Part shown: positions 31,140 to 39,206 of the stretch, piece after piece | Layout: each line of letters starts with the position of its first letter | How positions within the stretch are numbered: position 1 is the first letter of the stretch | Origin: JBHGBB01 sp041946755 | GTDB lineage: Bacteria; UBP4; UBA4092; JAOAEQ01 | Length of the DNA: 39,206 bases | Reading direction: 5' to 3' | Assembly: GCA_041946755.1 (NCBI GenBank) | Contig: JBHGBB010000008.1 | Span: 1 to 39,206, forward strand | The notes under the pieces: model-generated | What the model was told of the DNA's origin: nothing | The model's input: the letters and a program-made list of their open reading frames with translations, nothing else | Database searches by the model: none | Position numbers and translations under genes: made by a program

Positions 31140-33665
31140 TTATTTAACTGATATTTCACCTATTTTATATGGTGCTATCTTATGGATAACTTTACCGGAT
31201 AAATCATTCATAATGAATTTTTTGCGCGCTCCATTTGATGAACAATTCAAACTCGCTACTGATTTGCCATGTCCTTCGTAGTACCGGCAAATAATTTTAC
31301 CTTTTTCAGCCCGAATTGAAGACGGAATAATATTCTCATTTTTAATCTGTAATAGCGTTAAAGCCGGAGGTAAATTACCGGAATGTTTAGTATCTTGATA
31401 TACACCAGTCGCTGGACGAGTCATGGCCATTGCCCAATCTGGAATATTCGCTGATTTCCAATCACCGGCATGCGGATATATCGAATATCGAATCACCTGC
31501 GTACCTTTTAATCGTAAATCGAACGGTTTCGACCAATAGCGATGCAATCGATTCGAGAAATCATTCGAATTCTTCCCCCAAGCTATTACCATCGCTAAAA
31601 CATTATCTTTTACCCAATGTTTCAAGGTACCCTGATTGACTACCGCCAACGACCCTTTCGGAGAATCCATATCGATCCAATTAAGCGCAAAAATCGGCCG
31701 ATGTTCCCGCGCTTTAACGGTACCACCGGCAATGCCATTATAGATATCGCCGGTATTGGCTAACGGCCAGTATACATTCAATTTGGTTTCATCATCCCAA
31801 AAATCACCTAAGGAACAATCATCAAATTCTAAATGCTGTTCTATATCAATCCAGGGTAATTCACGATAACACCATATTTCCGTTCGATATGTAGCTCCGG
31901 TGGTTAAGGTTCCGCGAATAATAAATAAATCCGCAACTGCTCCTTGTATTAAGGTCGATTCGACAGCCTTATCCCGGGAAGTAATCCAAACCTTATCTTG
32001 CTTAGCGCGTAATTCATTGCCAAAATAGGTCTGCGTTTTCAATAGCTCTTTTTTTGTTTCCTTGCAGTATAACTGTTCAAATAACCCGTCCGGCCGGATT
32101 TTCGCTCGATAAAACTTATTTTCAAAAACCACCGGTTTGGTTATCCTGGTACTATTAGCATCTGTTTTCTTTTTTGATACTGAGATATTATTTTTCTTAA
32201 CTTGCAAGGGTAACGTAGTATAACCAGTTCCACTACTTTTAGTATTAAATATAATCTCGGTACTATCTTCTTTTGAAGAAGGTACGATTTGCACCGGGAT
32301 AGATTTCCATTTTAAATCAGTAACGACAATATCCTCGGCTGCAGTAAGTAAAAAAGGAAGTTGGATTCGAACCACCGCTTCCTGCAATTTCGGGTAACTA
32401 TGATACACAAGAATCGATTTATCCGTTTTCATTTTATCCAAATCGACCTGACTTGATAGCGAGCGCAGCATCGAATCCGTTTCCTGTTTCGCTTGCTGAC
32501 TTACTTCTTGCAACCAGCCGATCGACTTCTGTCGTAATTCCGGTGCGCCAACCCAGTAGGCATCATGATGCTGGGTCTTAAGAATGGTTTTCCAGAGCCG
32601 GGTAAAATCGGTAGGTTTTTTCTTGGCTATGGTTGAAAGGAAAGCGGCTAGTGATTCGGCCTGAAGAATATCCCGTTCCGCATCCATATTCGCCCGGGAT
32701 AACGCTTCTGCACCAATCCCTTCAACATAAGACCAATACGTATAAAACCGGGATTGCGATTTCGGCGGATACTTTTGAATTCGGGTTCGTAATGTTTTAT
32801 CTAGCAAGATAAATTCGCCGGTATTAAGTCGGTCATCAATCCATTTATCATCCACTTCAATCATATCCGGCATATCGATTTTAATCGGCGGTCCGCAGAA
32901 TAAATCACGCTGCATTTCAAATTCAGTAGTTTTCTCTATGGTTGTTGCCGGAATAGTCTGACTTAAATATAACGGTAGACTGGAGGCATCGAGACCGATC
33001 CATTGGGTAAACTCTTCCTGATTCACAAATGCCAGTTGGTCTTTATATCCGACAATTTCATGGCTGTTTAAAAAAGTAATCGCCCAACTAAATCCGGGAA
33101 CCACGGCAAATCGATATTTATAGGCATTGAGCAGTTGTGGCAACTGCTCTGTAATACCCACTTCTTGCGCCGCATAGGTGTCAACCGGATAATTCAGTAA
33201 TTGCTTAAATATACCCAATCCGATTTGAAATTGACGGACATTTGATTCAAATCCAAAATTCTGTAAATGCGGCTGAGCATAGGTACCGTTAAGAAACGCA
33301 AGTTTCCCCTGCTTAATCCAATGTCGCATCGTTTCAATTACATCCGGTGCTCGTTCTGCTAGATCTTCCAATTCCACACCGGAAATTTCATAGTTGATCT
33401 TTAAATCCGGATATTTGGATAATGCATTGAGATTGCGGCGTAGTCTTTCTATATAGGTTTCGATATCCGGTGCGCCCCAAGGTGGGGTTCGTTCGGCACA
33501 AACCGTATCCTGGTCGATAATTAAAAACATGGGATGCTGCGATATTGCAAACTGCCATTTCATAGATGGTTCTCCTTGTTTCCCTAAACTGGGATAAGTT
33601 ATTCCAATTAATAATAAGATGATGATTATCTTATTGCGCATATTTCGCTTCTCGATAGAATCCAT
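31140..33665 (-). CDS. Secreted GH38-like protein with divergent active site
   Basis: 841 residues; the ATG at 33641 (MRNKIIIILLLIG...) is an alternative start. A signal peptide covers about 9-29. The first half resembles the GH38/GH57 alpha-mannosidase barrel: LAFLNGTYAQPHLQNFGFESNVRQF and LPQLLNAYKYRFAVVPG, then TQHHDAYWVG (His366, His367, Asp368), like the HHD motif of the GH38 middle domain. The C-terminal half is beta-rich. The HxHxD zinc motif at the GH38 N-terminus is not seen; the corresponding part reads FAISQHPMFLIIDQD. The nucleophile motif DxFGHS is replaced by QEVGITEQ (Gln167, Glu168). It may be inactive, act through Glu168 as in GH57-like enzymes, or belong to a new branch. Confidence 0.6.
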   Translation of the reverse strand: MDSIEKRNMRNKIIIILLLIGITYPSLGKQGEPSMKWQFAISQHPMFLIIDQDTVCAERTPPWGAPDIETYIERLRRNLNALSKYPDLKINYEISGVELEDLAERAPDVIETMRHWIKQGKLAFLNGTYAQPHLQNFGFESNVRQFQIGLGIFKQLLNYPVDTYAAQEVGITEQLPQLLNAYKYRFAVVPGFSWAITFLNSHEIVGYKDQLAFVNQEEFTQWIGLDASSLPLYLSQTIPATTIEKTTEFEMQRDLFCGPPIKIDMPDMIEVDDKWIDDRLNTGEFILLDKTLRTRIQKYPPKSQSRFYTYWSYVEGIGAEALSRANMDAERDILQAESLAAFLSTIAKKKPTDFTRLWKTILKTQHHDAYWVGAPELRQKSIGWLQEVSQQAKQETDSMLRSLSSQVDLDKMKTDKSILVYHSYPKLQEAVVRIQLPFLLTAAEDIVVTDLKWKSIPVQIVPSSKEDSTEIIFNTKSSGTGYTTLPLQVKKNNISVSKKKTDANSTRITKPVVFENKFYRAKIRPDGLFEQLYCKETKKELLKTQTYFGNELRAKQDKVWITSRDKAVESTLIQGAVADLFIIRGTLTTGATYRTEIWCYRELPWIDIEQHLEFDDCSLGDFWDDETKLNVYWPLANTGDIYNGIAGGTVKAREHRPIFALNWIDMDSPKGSLAVVNQGTLKHWVKDNVLAMVIAWGKNSNDFSNRLHRYWSKPFDLRLKGTQVIRYSIYPHAGDWKSANIPDWAMAMTRPATGVYQDTKHSGNLPPALTLLQIKNENIIPSSIRAEKGKIICRYYEGHGKSVASLNCSSNGARKKFIMNDLSGKVIHKIAPYKIGEISVK

Positions 33666-34203
33666 ACTCGTTGGTATAGTCTATAAAAAAGCCCTGAATA
33701 CTTTTTGGTGGTTATCGGTCATTACATAAGTCCAGGTTCTCCTATTCATATTGGTTCTTTTGTGGTTACATTTTAATAACTTACATAATTGTGTTTAATA
33801 AATACCTTGAAATATAAGGCTAAACCTTGATATACATTCCGCTTATCTTTTAGTAAATCTCAGCAGCGCTTATAAATCGCTTTAAACAATAAATCACTTC
33901 CCTTACTATTATTATTTCTTTCTAACCTTATAAAAGTATTAATTCATTCTCGATACTAGTATTAACCATATAATAAGGCCAGTAATAAATTACCGTAAAT
34001 GCAGATGCTTCGTTCCTAAAAATTATATCTCCTTAATAAGCCCTTCTTTAAGTTCTAATAGATTCTCTATACTCCTAAGGTTAAACTATTGGGAAAAGCT
34101 TGGAGATCAGCTTTTCCCAATATATTTCTCCTGATGAACCATGCAGCTATATCAAATATTGAAACCGATTAATTAGAAATAACTCCGTCTATCCATTGCA
34201 TCA
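33666..34203. other. Non-coding region between the GH38-like and 492-residue secreted protein genes
   Basis: 538 AT-rich bp without coding potential. Apart from the hairpin at 34089-34120 I see no repeat of note. On the minus strand, TTTTTTATAGACTATAC just before the GH38-like start may hold a promoter, but no matched -35 is clear. Confidence 0.5.
34089..34120 (-). terminator. Strong hairpin after the 492-residue secreted protein gene
   Basis: The 12-bp perfect stem TTGGGAAAAGCT / AGCTTTTCCCAA has an 8-nt loop. It lies 84 bp beyond the stop of the upstream minus-strand gene. The following minus-strand bases, TAGTTTAACC, are only weakly T-rich. Confidence 0.55.
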
Positions 34204-35682
34204 TCAATTAGTAAATAGTGCCGCCAGTTCTGAAGTCGAAGGTACCCAATCATATCGGGTTTGGCCTAATGCAGAAATAACCAGATAATAGACTAATCGA
34301 TGCGACTCGTTCGCGGTTACTGATTGTTCAGTATACCAGTTAGTCGGATTATAATAATGCAACTCGATGGTATCCGTTTGGTCAATCGCACCGTTGGTAT
34401 CCCATGATCGGCAATAAGAAGTACTGGAATTATCCCAAGTTACCGGTACCAACGCTGCCGCAACATTAAAGGTGGTTCCTCCATAAGCAACGATATAATC
34501 GCCACTATTTGAATTTAATACTTCACCATCGAAATAATGTACTGCCGGGGAACCGCTCATATCCTCTGCTGTCATCGAAACAATCGCATTCCCGCTATAT
34601 CCATTTCGATGCACAATTGCAGTGGTTGCGAAACTATTCATCAACCAGCCAAATTCGACCCAAATTCCATTGATACTATTGGTCGCCTGATTAAACGTTA
34701 CCTTGGTATCCGTTTTGACTACAATTAATCCCGTAGAAGTAACGGTGATTTGCTGGCTGGTGATATTACTAAAAAATGAGGGCGATGCATTAGCCCAACT
34801 CCCATGCCATTGGATGACTTTTCCATTATTTGTATCAACCGCAAAAGAGACCGACGTCCCATCTGACCATAGGTCTGGTGGTGTCCACCATACCATACAA
34901 TGATCATAAAATCCGCCACCGTTCGCTAAAAGATTACGGTCATTCGGATCTCTCCATCCCCGGATGTCCGTCCAACGACCATAATTATATTTCGGTGAAA
35001 TATACCCGACAAATTCATTATATGTGGTATCAAATATTTGGAAATCAGTATCATATCCTGGTTGCGTGGTCAAATAAGTATAAGTAGTAGAGCTACTTAG
35101 TGTGCCCATTGCGGAAATTTCGTCGAGATAAATAACCACTTTATTACTTACCGCGACACTCGCCCAATCTCCATCATGATAATAAAATCGCAAGTGGCTG
35201 AGATTTGATATATCTCCGATGCTATTGATCGGCCATTCATGATACGTCCAGGTCTTTTTGGCAATGCCCGGGGTCCCGACATTCCAGTTTCCCAAGTCAT
35301 TACCTGTTGGATAAGGATGCTGCAGATTCGGCTGGATAGTCCAATCCGTTTTATTCGTAGCAATATCAAAATACATCCATACCCCGATTGACGTCGCTCC
35401 GGTCCAATTTCTTAATCCTGCAGGGACGGCCATCTCAATAGTAGGATAATTCCCACCCGGACTTCCGGGTAAGGTATAGGTCCATTTAACACTTGCGGAA
35501 CCAGATTTTTTTACTGATGTATTGCGGACTGTAGTTTGAGATCCCTGTCCATTACCGCCAATCCAACTGTTGGTGACTGGATTAGCAGCGTCCATATTAA
35601 ATATTTTCATATCACTTAATGCAAGTGTAACACAACAAATACTCATTACGACCAGTGTTATTCCTTTCATATACTTATTCAT
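34204..35682 (-). CDS. Secreted protein with N-terminal carbohydrate-binding-like domain, function unknown
   Basis: 492 residues, with GGAGGA about 8 nt before the ATG. Signal peptide 1-23 (GITLVVMSICCVTLALS). Residues about 26-190 resemble a CBM-type beta-sandwich (NMDAANPVTNSWIGG..., SIGVWMYFDIATNKTDW..., VVIYLDEISAMG). The rest (about 200-490) is rich in Trp, Tyr, Asn and Thr, with no family I recognise: GRWTDIRGWRDPNDRNLLANGGGFYDH, WVEFGWLMNSF. The composition suggests a beta-sheet enzyme or surface-binding protein that acts on glycans. It stands upstream of the GH38-like gene and downstream of the GH43-like gene, all in one direction. Confidence 0.6.
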   Translation of the reverse strand: MNKYMKGITLVVMSICCVTLALSDMKIFNMDAANPVTNSWIGGNGQGSQTTVRNTSVKKSGSASVKWTYTLPGSPGGNYPTIEMAVPAGLRNWTGATSIGVWMYFDIATNKTDWTIQPNLQHPYPTGNDLGNWNVGTPGIAKKTWTYHEWPINSIGDISNLSHLRFYYHDGDWASVAVSNKVVIYLDEISAMGTLSSSTTYTYLTTQPGYDTDFQIFDTTYNEFVGYISPKYNYGRWTDIRGWRDPNDRNLLANGGGFYDHCMVWWTPPDLWSDGTSVSFAVDTNNGKVIQWHGSWANASPSFFSNITSQQITVTSTGLIVVKTDTKVTFNQATNSINGIWVEFGWLMNSFATTAIVHRNGYSGNAIVSMTAEDMSGSPAVHYFDGEVLNSNSGDYIVAYGGTTFNVAAALVPVTWDNSSTSYCRSWDTNGAIDQTDTIELHYYNPTNWYTEQSVTANESHRLVYYLVISALGQTRYDWVPSTSELAALFTN

Positions 35683-35855
35683 CTCTCAATCCTCCGATTG
35701 AATTATATGCTAGATAAATCGAAATATACACGGTACCATCTTCCAATGAACTATTGATTGTAAATACCTGGGTAATGTTGCATTGCAACTCTGCCTAAAG
35801 ACCTAATTCCTCCTTTCAATTGAGATATTGCGTCTTGGGACCAACGTGCCCTCTA

Positions 35856-36881
35856 TTACCGGACGTTTTTGAGACTATCTAAATTCCCTTTTAATACAGC
35901 CAAACGAATATCGCAATGTTCGCTGTCAAAAAATCCATTAGGACAATAATACATTACATATAAATCATCCGCTACTTTAGTAACATCTGCATCTTGGACT
36001 AGCAAGACCTGCCCATTTTCTACTTTCCAATTCAACCCATCTTGGCTGGTTGCATATCCAGTCCAGCAGCCTTCAGCTCGAGGGCGTCTAAATTCCGCAT
36101 AATACATATACCATTTTCCATTGATTTGAAATACTTGAGTGAATTTATGCATATAGGTTTCGCGGACACCTTCTATACGCACCGGTTCTGCCGTTCTAAA
36201 ATCGAAATCCGTTTCATTCTTCGATTGAACTCGATATAGTCCTTTGGGTTCTTTATTTCTATCCCAATAATACATATAGTAATATCCGGATTTAACATCA
36301 TGAATCACATGGTCATCTTCAAAATCCGCAGGAGATACTTCGTTGCTAATAATTCCTTTTTTAACAAAATGCGAACCATCGATAGACTCAGCGTATCCCC
36401 AATGGAACTTACCGTTACAATCACCCTGGGGCGTTCCCCCATACCACATTTTGAATTTTCCATCTTCATAGATCACATACGGATCCCAGGTACCGCCACC
36501 ATCCCATCCTTCTTTACTAACCGGTAATACCGGGTTGACCCGATCTTTTTTCCAATGAATACCATCTTTTGATGTAGCATGGCCGATTTGGATCGGTTTT
36601 GCCCATCCCCATCCTTCGTAATACAGGTGAAATGTTCCATTTACAATCACTACACTCATAGAACCGATAGCCCAGTCATCCCATTGCCCTTGTTTTCCCC
36701 GGATTAGGATCGGATTGCTTTTATATTCCTTCCATTGATTTTTCCCAGCAATCTTTTTAAGCGGTGACGCATAAATCGATTTGTTGCTTGAATGCGATTC
36801 TTGCGCCATAACCGCGACATAACTAAACAGAAATACTAACATTGATAACCACACATATTTTTTGATTCTCATAGAAAACAT
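35856..36881 (-). CDS. Secreted five-bladed propeller glycosidase (GH43/GH32/GH130-like)
   Basis: 341 residues. AAGGGGAAA precedes the ATG at 36881; a second ATG lies three codons later. Signal peptide to about residue 26 (VFLFSYVAVMAQ). Repeats with Trp, Tyr and Asp are typical of five-bladed propellers: YKSNPILIRGKQGQWDD, GTFHLYYEGW, GHATSKDGIHWKK, GTWDPYVIYEDGKFKMWYGG, GYATSQDGLNWK. Acidic candidates are Asp in WDDWAIGS, Asp in TWDPYV and Asp-Asp in FEDDHVIHD. Such enzymes act on arabinose-, xylose-, fructose- or mannose-containing glycans; the exact family is not clear from motifs alone. It ends 22 bp after the fucosidase stop region begins upstream, so the two are probably co-transcribed. 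Confidence 0.7.
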   Translation of the reverse strand: MFSMRIKKYVWLSMLVFLFSYVAVMAQESHSSNKSIYASPLKKIAGKNQWKEYKSNPILIRGKQGQWDDWAIGSMSVVIVNGTFHLYYEGWGWAKPIQIGHATSKDGIHWKKDRVNPVLPVSKEGWDGGGTWDPYVIYEDGKFKMWYGGTPQGDCNGKFHWGYAESIDGSHFVKKGIISNEVSPADFEDDHVIHDVKSGYYYMYYWDRNKEPKGLYRVQSKNETDFDFRTAEPVRIEGVRETYMHKFTQVFQINGKWYMYYAEFRRPRAEGCWTGYATSQDGLNWKVENGQVLLVQDADVTKVADDLYVMYYCPNGFFDSEHCDIRLAVLKGNLDSLKNVR

Positions 36882-36904
36882 TTTCCCCTTTTTTTTATAA
36901 GATT

Positions 36905-38347
36905 TTATATTTCAATTTTGAATGTATATGCATGATCACAAGGTTTTACTGCCGGCCATGTAATCTGTAATCCATTCGTATTTTGTTTCCATTGCAAACG
37001 ACCGTTATATCCCAATAGTGAAACTCGAGATATTTTCCCGATTATGGTATTGCGGGCTAATGAACTAATCTTGTAATTTCTAGCATACTCGGGCCAACCT
37101 AAGCAGATAGCGTATAGGGTATTCCCTTTTACCGTAAATCGGATATCACGCGGTGTATATTTCGGTTCTTTTAACTCGCTGAACGGTCCGCTTTTTTCCA
37201 TTTTAGTCGGTCCTTCTCCATAGATAAACCATGCAGTCGTGTCATAAATAGCTTCCCCATTAATTTGCAACCAATTCCCTATCCCAAGAAGCCGTTCTTT
37301 TTCTGCCTCGGTTATTTCGCCATTGGAACGCGGGCCAACATTGAGTAAAAGATATCCATTCTTACTGACATTATCAACAAGGACATGAATAAGTTGCGTG
37401 ACTGATTTATATGGCACATTTTGAATATAGCCCCACCCGTCTCCATCATCAACCGAAGTATCGGTAATCCAATCAAAATAAGTCAAATCATCCATCCGAC
37501 CTCGTTCGAGATCAATTAAACCGGCTCCGGGAGGTAAATCTCGATTCTTATAGATCACCACTAATTCCCGATTCCATTTCTTTTCTTTATTATAATAATA
37601 AGCAAGAAATTTGAGTTTGTATGGTTCAATAATATATTTCAACCCAAAATCGAACCATAACATATCCGGTTGATATCCATCAATGACTTCATATAATTTG
37701 GCTAACCATCGGTTTAAAAATTCCCGGTTAGGAACTTCTTGTTTCTCCCATTCACCTGGTTGTCCATATCCCTTTGGCTTAGAAGAATGATTATGTAACG
37801 GGCCATATAATCGGGAATATTTTGGATTTGCGGTGTCAAACTCCTTGATCCAATGCGGATAAAAATACCAATTCTCCGCATGATGAAACGCCGTCATAAA
37901 TTTCATACTTCTCTGCTTAATAGCTTTTTCAAGTTCCCCGACCACATCCCTTTTAGGTCCCATTTTTACCGCATTCCATTTGGTTAATTTGCTATTCCAC
38001 ATAGCAAATCCATCATGATGTTCAGCAACCGGTCCGGCAAATCTGGCACCCGCTTTTTGGAAAAGTTCTGCCCATTCATCCGCATTGAATTTCTCTCCAG
38101 TAAACATTGGAATGAAATCTTTATACCCGAACTGTGCAGGATGTCCGTAAGTCCTTAAATGATATCTATATTGCTCACTTCCTTTCCGATACATATTATA
38201 TGGATACCACGTTCCATTAGGACCATACGCTGGAACAGAATATACTCCCCAATGCGTATAGATGCCAAACTTGGCTTCTTGAATCCATTGCGGAGTTTTA
38301 TGCTCTTTAATTGAATTCCAATTCTCTTGGTATTTATGTATTATCAA
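36905..38347 (-). CDS. GH29 alpha-L-fucosidase
   Basis: 480 residues from a TTG at 38347. Stops lie upstream in frame and there is no ATG before the conserved core, so TTG is the best start; GAAAGG about 10 nt upstream may serve as ribosome-binding site. Family motifs: WIQEAKFGIYTHWGVYSVP, ARFAGPVAEHHDGFAMWNSKLTKWNA, FHHAENW, and MLWFDFGLK with nucleophile Asp233. LLLNVGPRSNGEI is a typical GH29 end-of-barrel motif. The C-terminal 100 residues form a small beta domain. No signal peptide is evident, so it may be cytoplasmic and act on imported oligosaccharides. It removes terminal alpha-L-fucose by retaining hydrolysis. The GH43-like gene follows after 23 bp, and a sugar-binding protein gene lies just upstream. 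Confidence 0.92.
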   Translation of the reverse strand: MIIHKYQENWNSIKEHKTPQWIQEAKFGIYTHWGVYSVPAYGPNGTWYPYNMYRKGSEQYRYHLRTYGHPAQFGYKDFIPMFTGEKFNADEWAELFQKAGARFAGPVAEHHDGFAMWNSKLTKWNAVKMGPKRDVVGELEKAIKQRSMKFMTAFHHAENWYFYPHWIKEFDTANPKYSRLYGPLHNHSSKPKGYGQPGEWEKQEVPNREFLNRWLAKLYEVIDGYQPDMLWFDFGLKYIIEPYKLKFLAYYYNKEKKWNRELVVIYKNRDLPPGAGLIDLERGRMDDLTYFDWITDTSVDDGDGWGYIQNVPYKSVTQLIHVLVDNVSKNGYLLLNVGPRSNGEITEAEKERLLGIGNWLQINGEAIYDTTAWFIYGEGPTKMEKSGPFSELKEPKYTPRDIRFTVKGNTLYAICLGWPEYARNYKISSLARNTIIGKISRVSLLGYNGRLQWKQNTNGLQITWPAVKPCDHAYTFKIEI

Positions 38348-38395
38348 ATCTATCTTAACCTTTCATTTCTCCATAAGAATCAGAAGTTTCTATGC

Positions 38396-39206
38396 TTATG
38401 ATTTTTTTCTTTTTTCATAATTCTTTTCGGCTTCTTTAAATGCTTGTTCTACGGACTGCTTCCCTAACAACACTCGTTCATAAGCTCTACCGAATTCATC
38501 CATAATGAGATTGGTATAATTACCATAAAATCCTTTACCATATTCAAATCCATCGATAAATACCTTTTCTTTCTTCTTATCATTAAAGAAAGGATCATTG
38601 GCAACAGACTTTCTTGATGGCCCCGCCATACCGGATTTACAACGGACCAATTGCCCTTCGGTTCCAGTCATAAATTTAATAAATTCCCAGGTTTCTTTCG
38701 GATGCAGTGTATTCTTTTTCATTACTGTTGCCGTAGCTAAATTGACAGTACCCCGGACTTTCTTTTTTGGTAGAGGAGCGACATCATATTTTAAGTTTGG
38801 CGCGTTCTTTTCAGTATCGACCATATCCCACCACCCGGAAATCATCATTGCTATTTTCCCCATGTGAAATCCTTTGGCGATATCCAAATCTGAAGCTTGG
38901 CCATGGGATGGAGATGCATGATGTTTGAGTGCAATATCCGCATAATATTGCATCGCTTCCATTGCTGCCGGCTGCGTTAACAGTATTTGGTCAGGATCAT
39001 TTTCTTTAAACACCCGGCCGTTATTTGCATAAATTATCGGAAAATAAAAATCGGGACGACGAGGTAAAATAATACCCCATTGATCTATGATCCCATCTTT
39101 ATTAGAATCAATTGTTAATTTCTTTGCGGCAGCAACCAAATCATCCCAAGTCCAGTTTTCATTTGGATAGGCTACTCCGGCTTTATCAAACATATCTTTA
39201 TTATAA
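38396..39206 (-). CDS. ABC transporter sugar-binding protein (family 1), N-terminus outside window
   Basis: The reading frame is open to the right edge (YNKDMFDKAGV...), so the start lies beyond 39206 and the apparent Met at 39193 is internal. About 270 C-terminal residues are visible. ENWTWDDLVAAAKKLT, GRVFKENDP, MISGWWDMVD, PKETWEFIKFMTGTEGQ and a basic end EKRKKS are standard for extracellular solute-binding family 1 proteins, which carry oligosaccharides to an ABC permease. The lipoprotein signal is not in view. It is 49 bp upstream of the fucosidase, suggesting uptake of fucosylated or related sugars by the same operon. Permease genes would be expected further right. Confidence 0.9.
   Translation of the reverse strand, partial: YNKDMFDKAGVAYPNENWTWDDLVAAAKKLTIDSNKDGIIDQWGIILPRRPDFYFPIIYANNGRVFKENDPDQILLTQPAAMEAMQYYADIALKHHASPSHGQASDLDIAKGFHMGKIAMMISGWWDMVDTEKNAPNLKYDVAPLPKKKVRGTVNLATATVMKKNTLHPKETWEFIKFMTGTEGQLVRCKSGMAGPSRKSVANDPFFNDKKKEKVFIDGFEYGKGFYGNYTNLIMDEFGRAYERVLLGKQSVEQAFKEAEKNYEKRKKS

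Overview
The window looks like chromosome from an uncultivated, glycan-degrading bacterium. The base composition is moderate to AT-rich. A c-di-AMP riboswitch, CCA-encoding tRNAs, many non-coding inverted repeats and a run of signal-peptide-bearing hydrolases recall poorly cultured candidate phyla. I cannot assign a phylum from the sequence alone.

Layout. (1) 1-7677, minus strand: a potassium-uptake operon, kdpA-kdpB-kdpC-kdpD followed by a KimA-like APC transporter that runs off the left edge. It starts at a good promoter and a c-di-AMP (ydaO/yuaA-type) riboswitch. KdpD stops before the histidine-kinase domains, and no kdpE is present. Each of the three spacers between kdpA, kdpB, kdpC and kdpD holds a dispersed inverted-repeat element. 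(2) 7749-12490, plus strand: a proteostasis cluster of full-length DnaJ, a DegP/HtrA protease with two PDZ domains, a short J-domain protein and a bacterial eRF1/Vms1-like protein. (3) 12569-14590: a GH20-type hexosaminidase without a signal peptide. (4) 14591-17376: an AT-rich island with one gene, a TIR-like domain fused to TPR repeats of exactly 50 residues. It is surrounded by perfect palindromes and followed by tRNA-Thr(CGU) and more repeats. This is my main candidate for an undescribed (defence-like) system. (5) 17377-24942, minus strand: two tandem paralogous secreted M6-type metalloproteases, each with 14 LVIVD-type propeller repeats and a shared C-terminal tail. (6) tRNA-Leu(UAA) at 25069. 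(7) 25371-39206, minus strand: a carbohydrate-use region with a PfkB sugar kinase, a GH42-like secreted protein with two carbohydrate-binding-type domains, a UroD-like methyltransferase-type protein, a divergent GH38-like protein, two further secreted proteins (one a GH43/GH32-type propeller), a GH29 alpha-L-fucosidase and the 3' part of a sugar ABC transporter binding protein.

How the genes fit together. Low c-di-AMP should allow expression of two different K+ importers from one transcript. The chaperone, protease and eRF1-like genes suggest coordinated handling of misfolded or stalled proteins. The right half suggests extracellular attack on proteins and fucose-, hexosamine- or mannose-containing glycans, uptake of sugars by an ABC transporter and phosphorylation by the PfkB kinase. 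Gene identities rest on motifs and remembered family sequences; no database search was possible.
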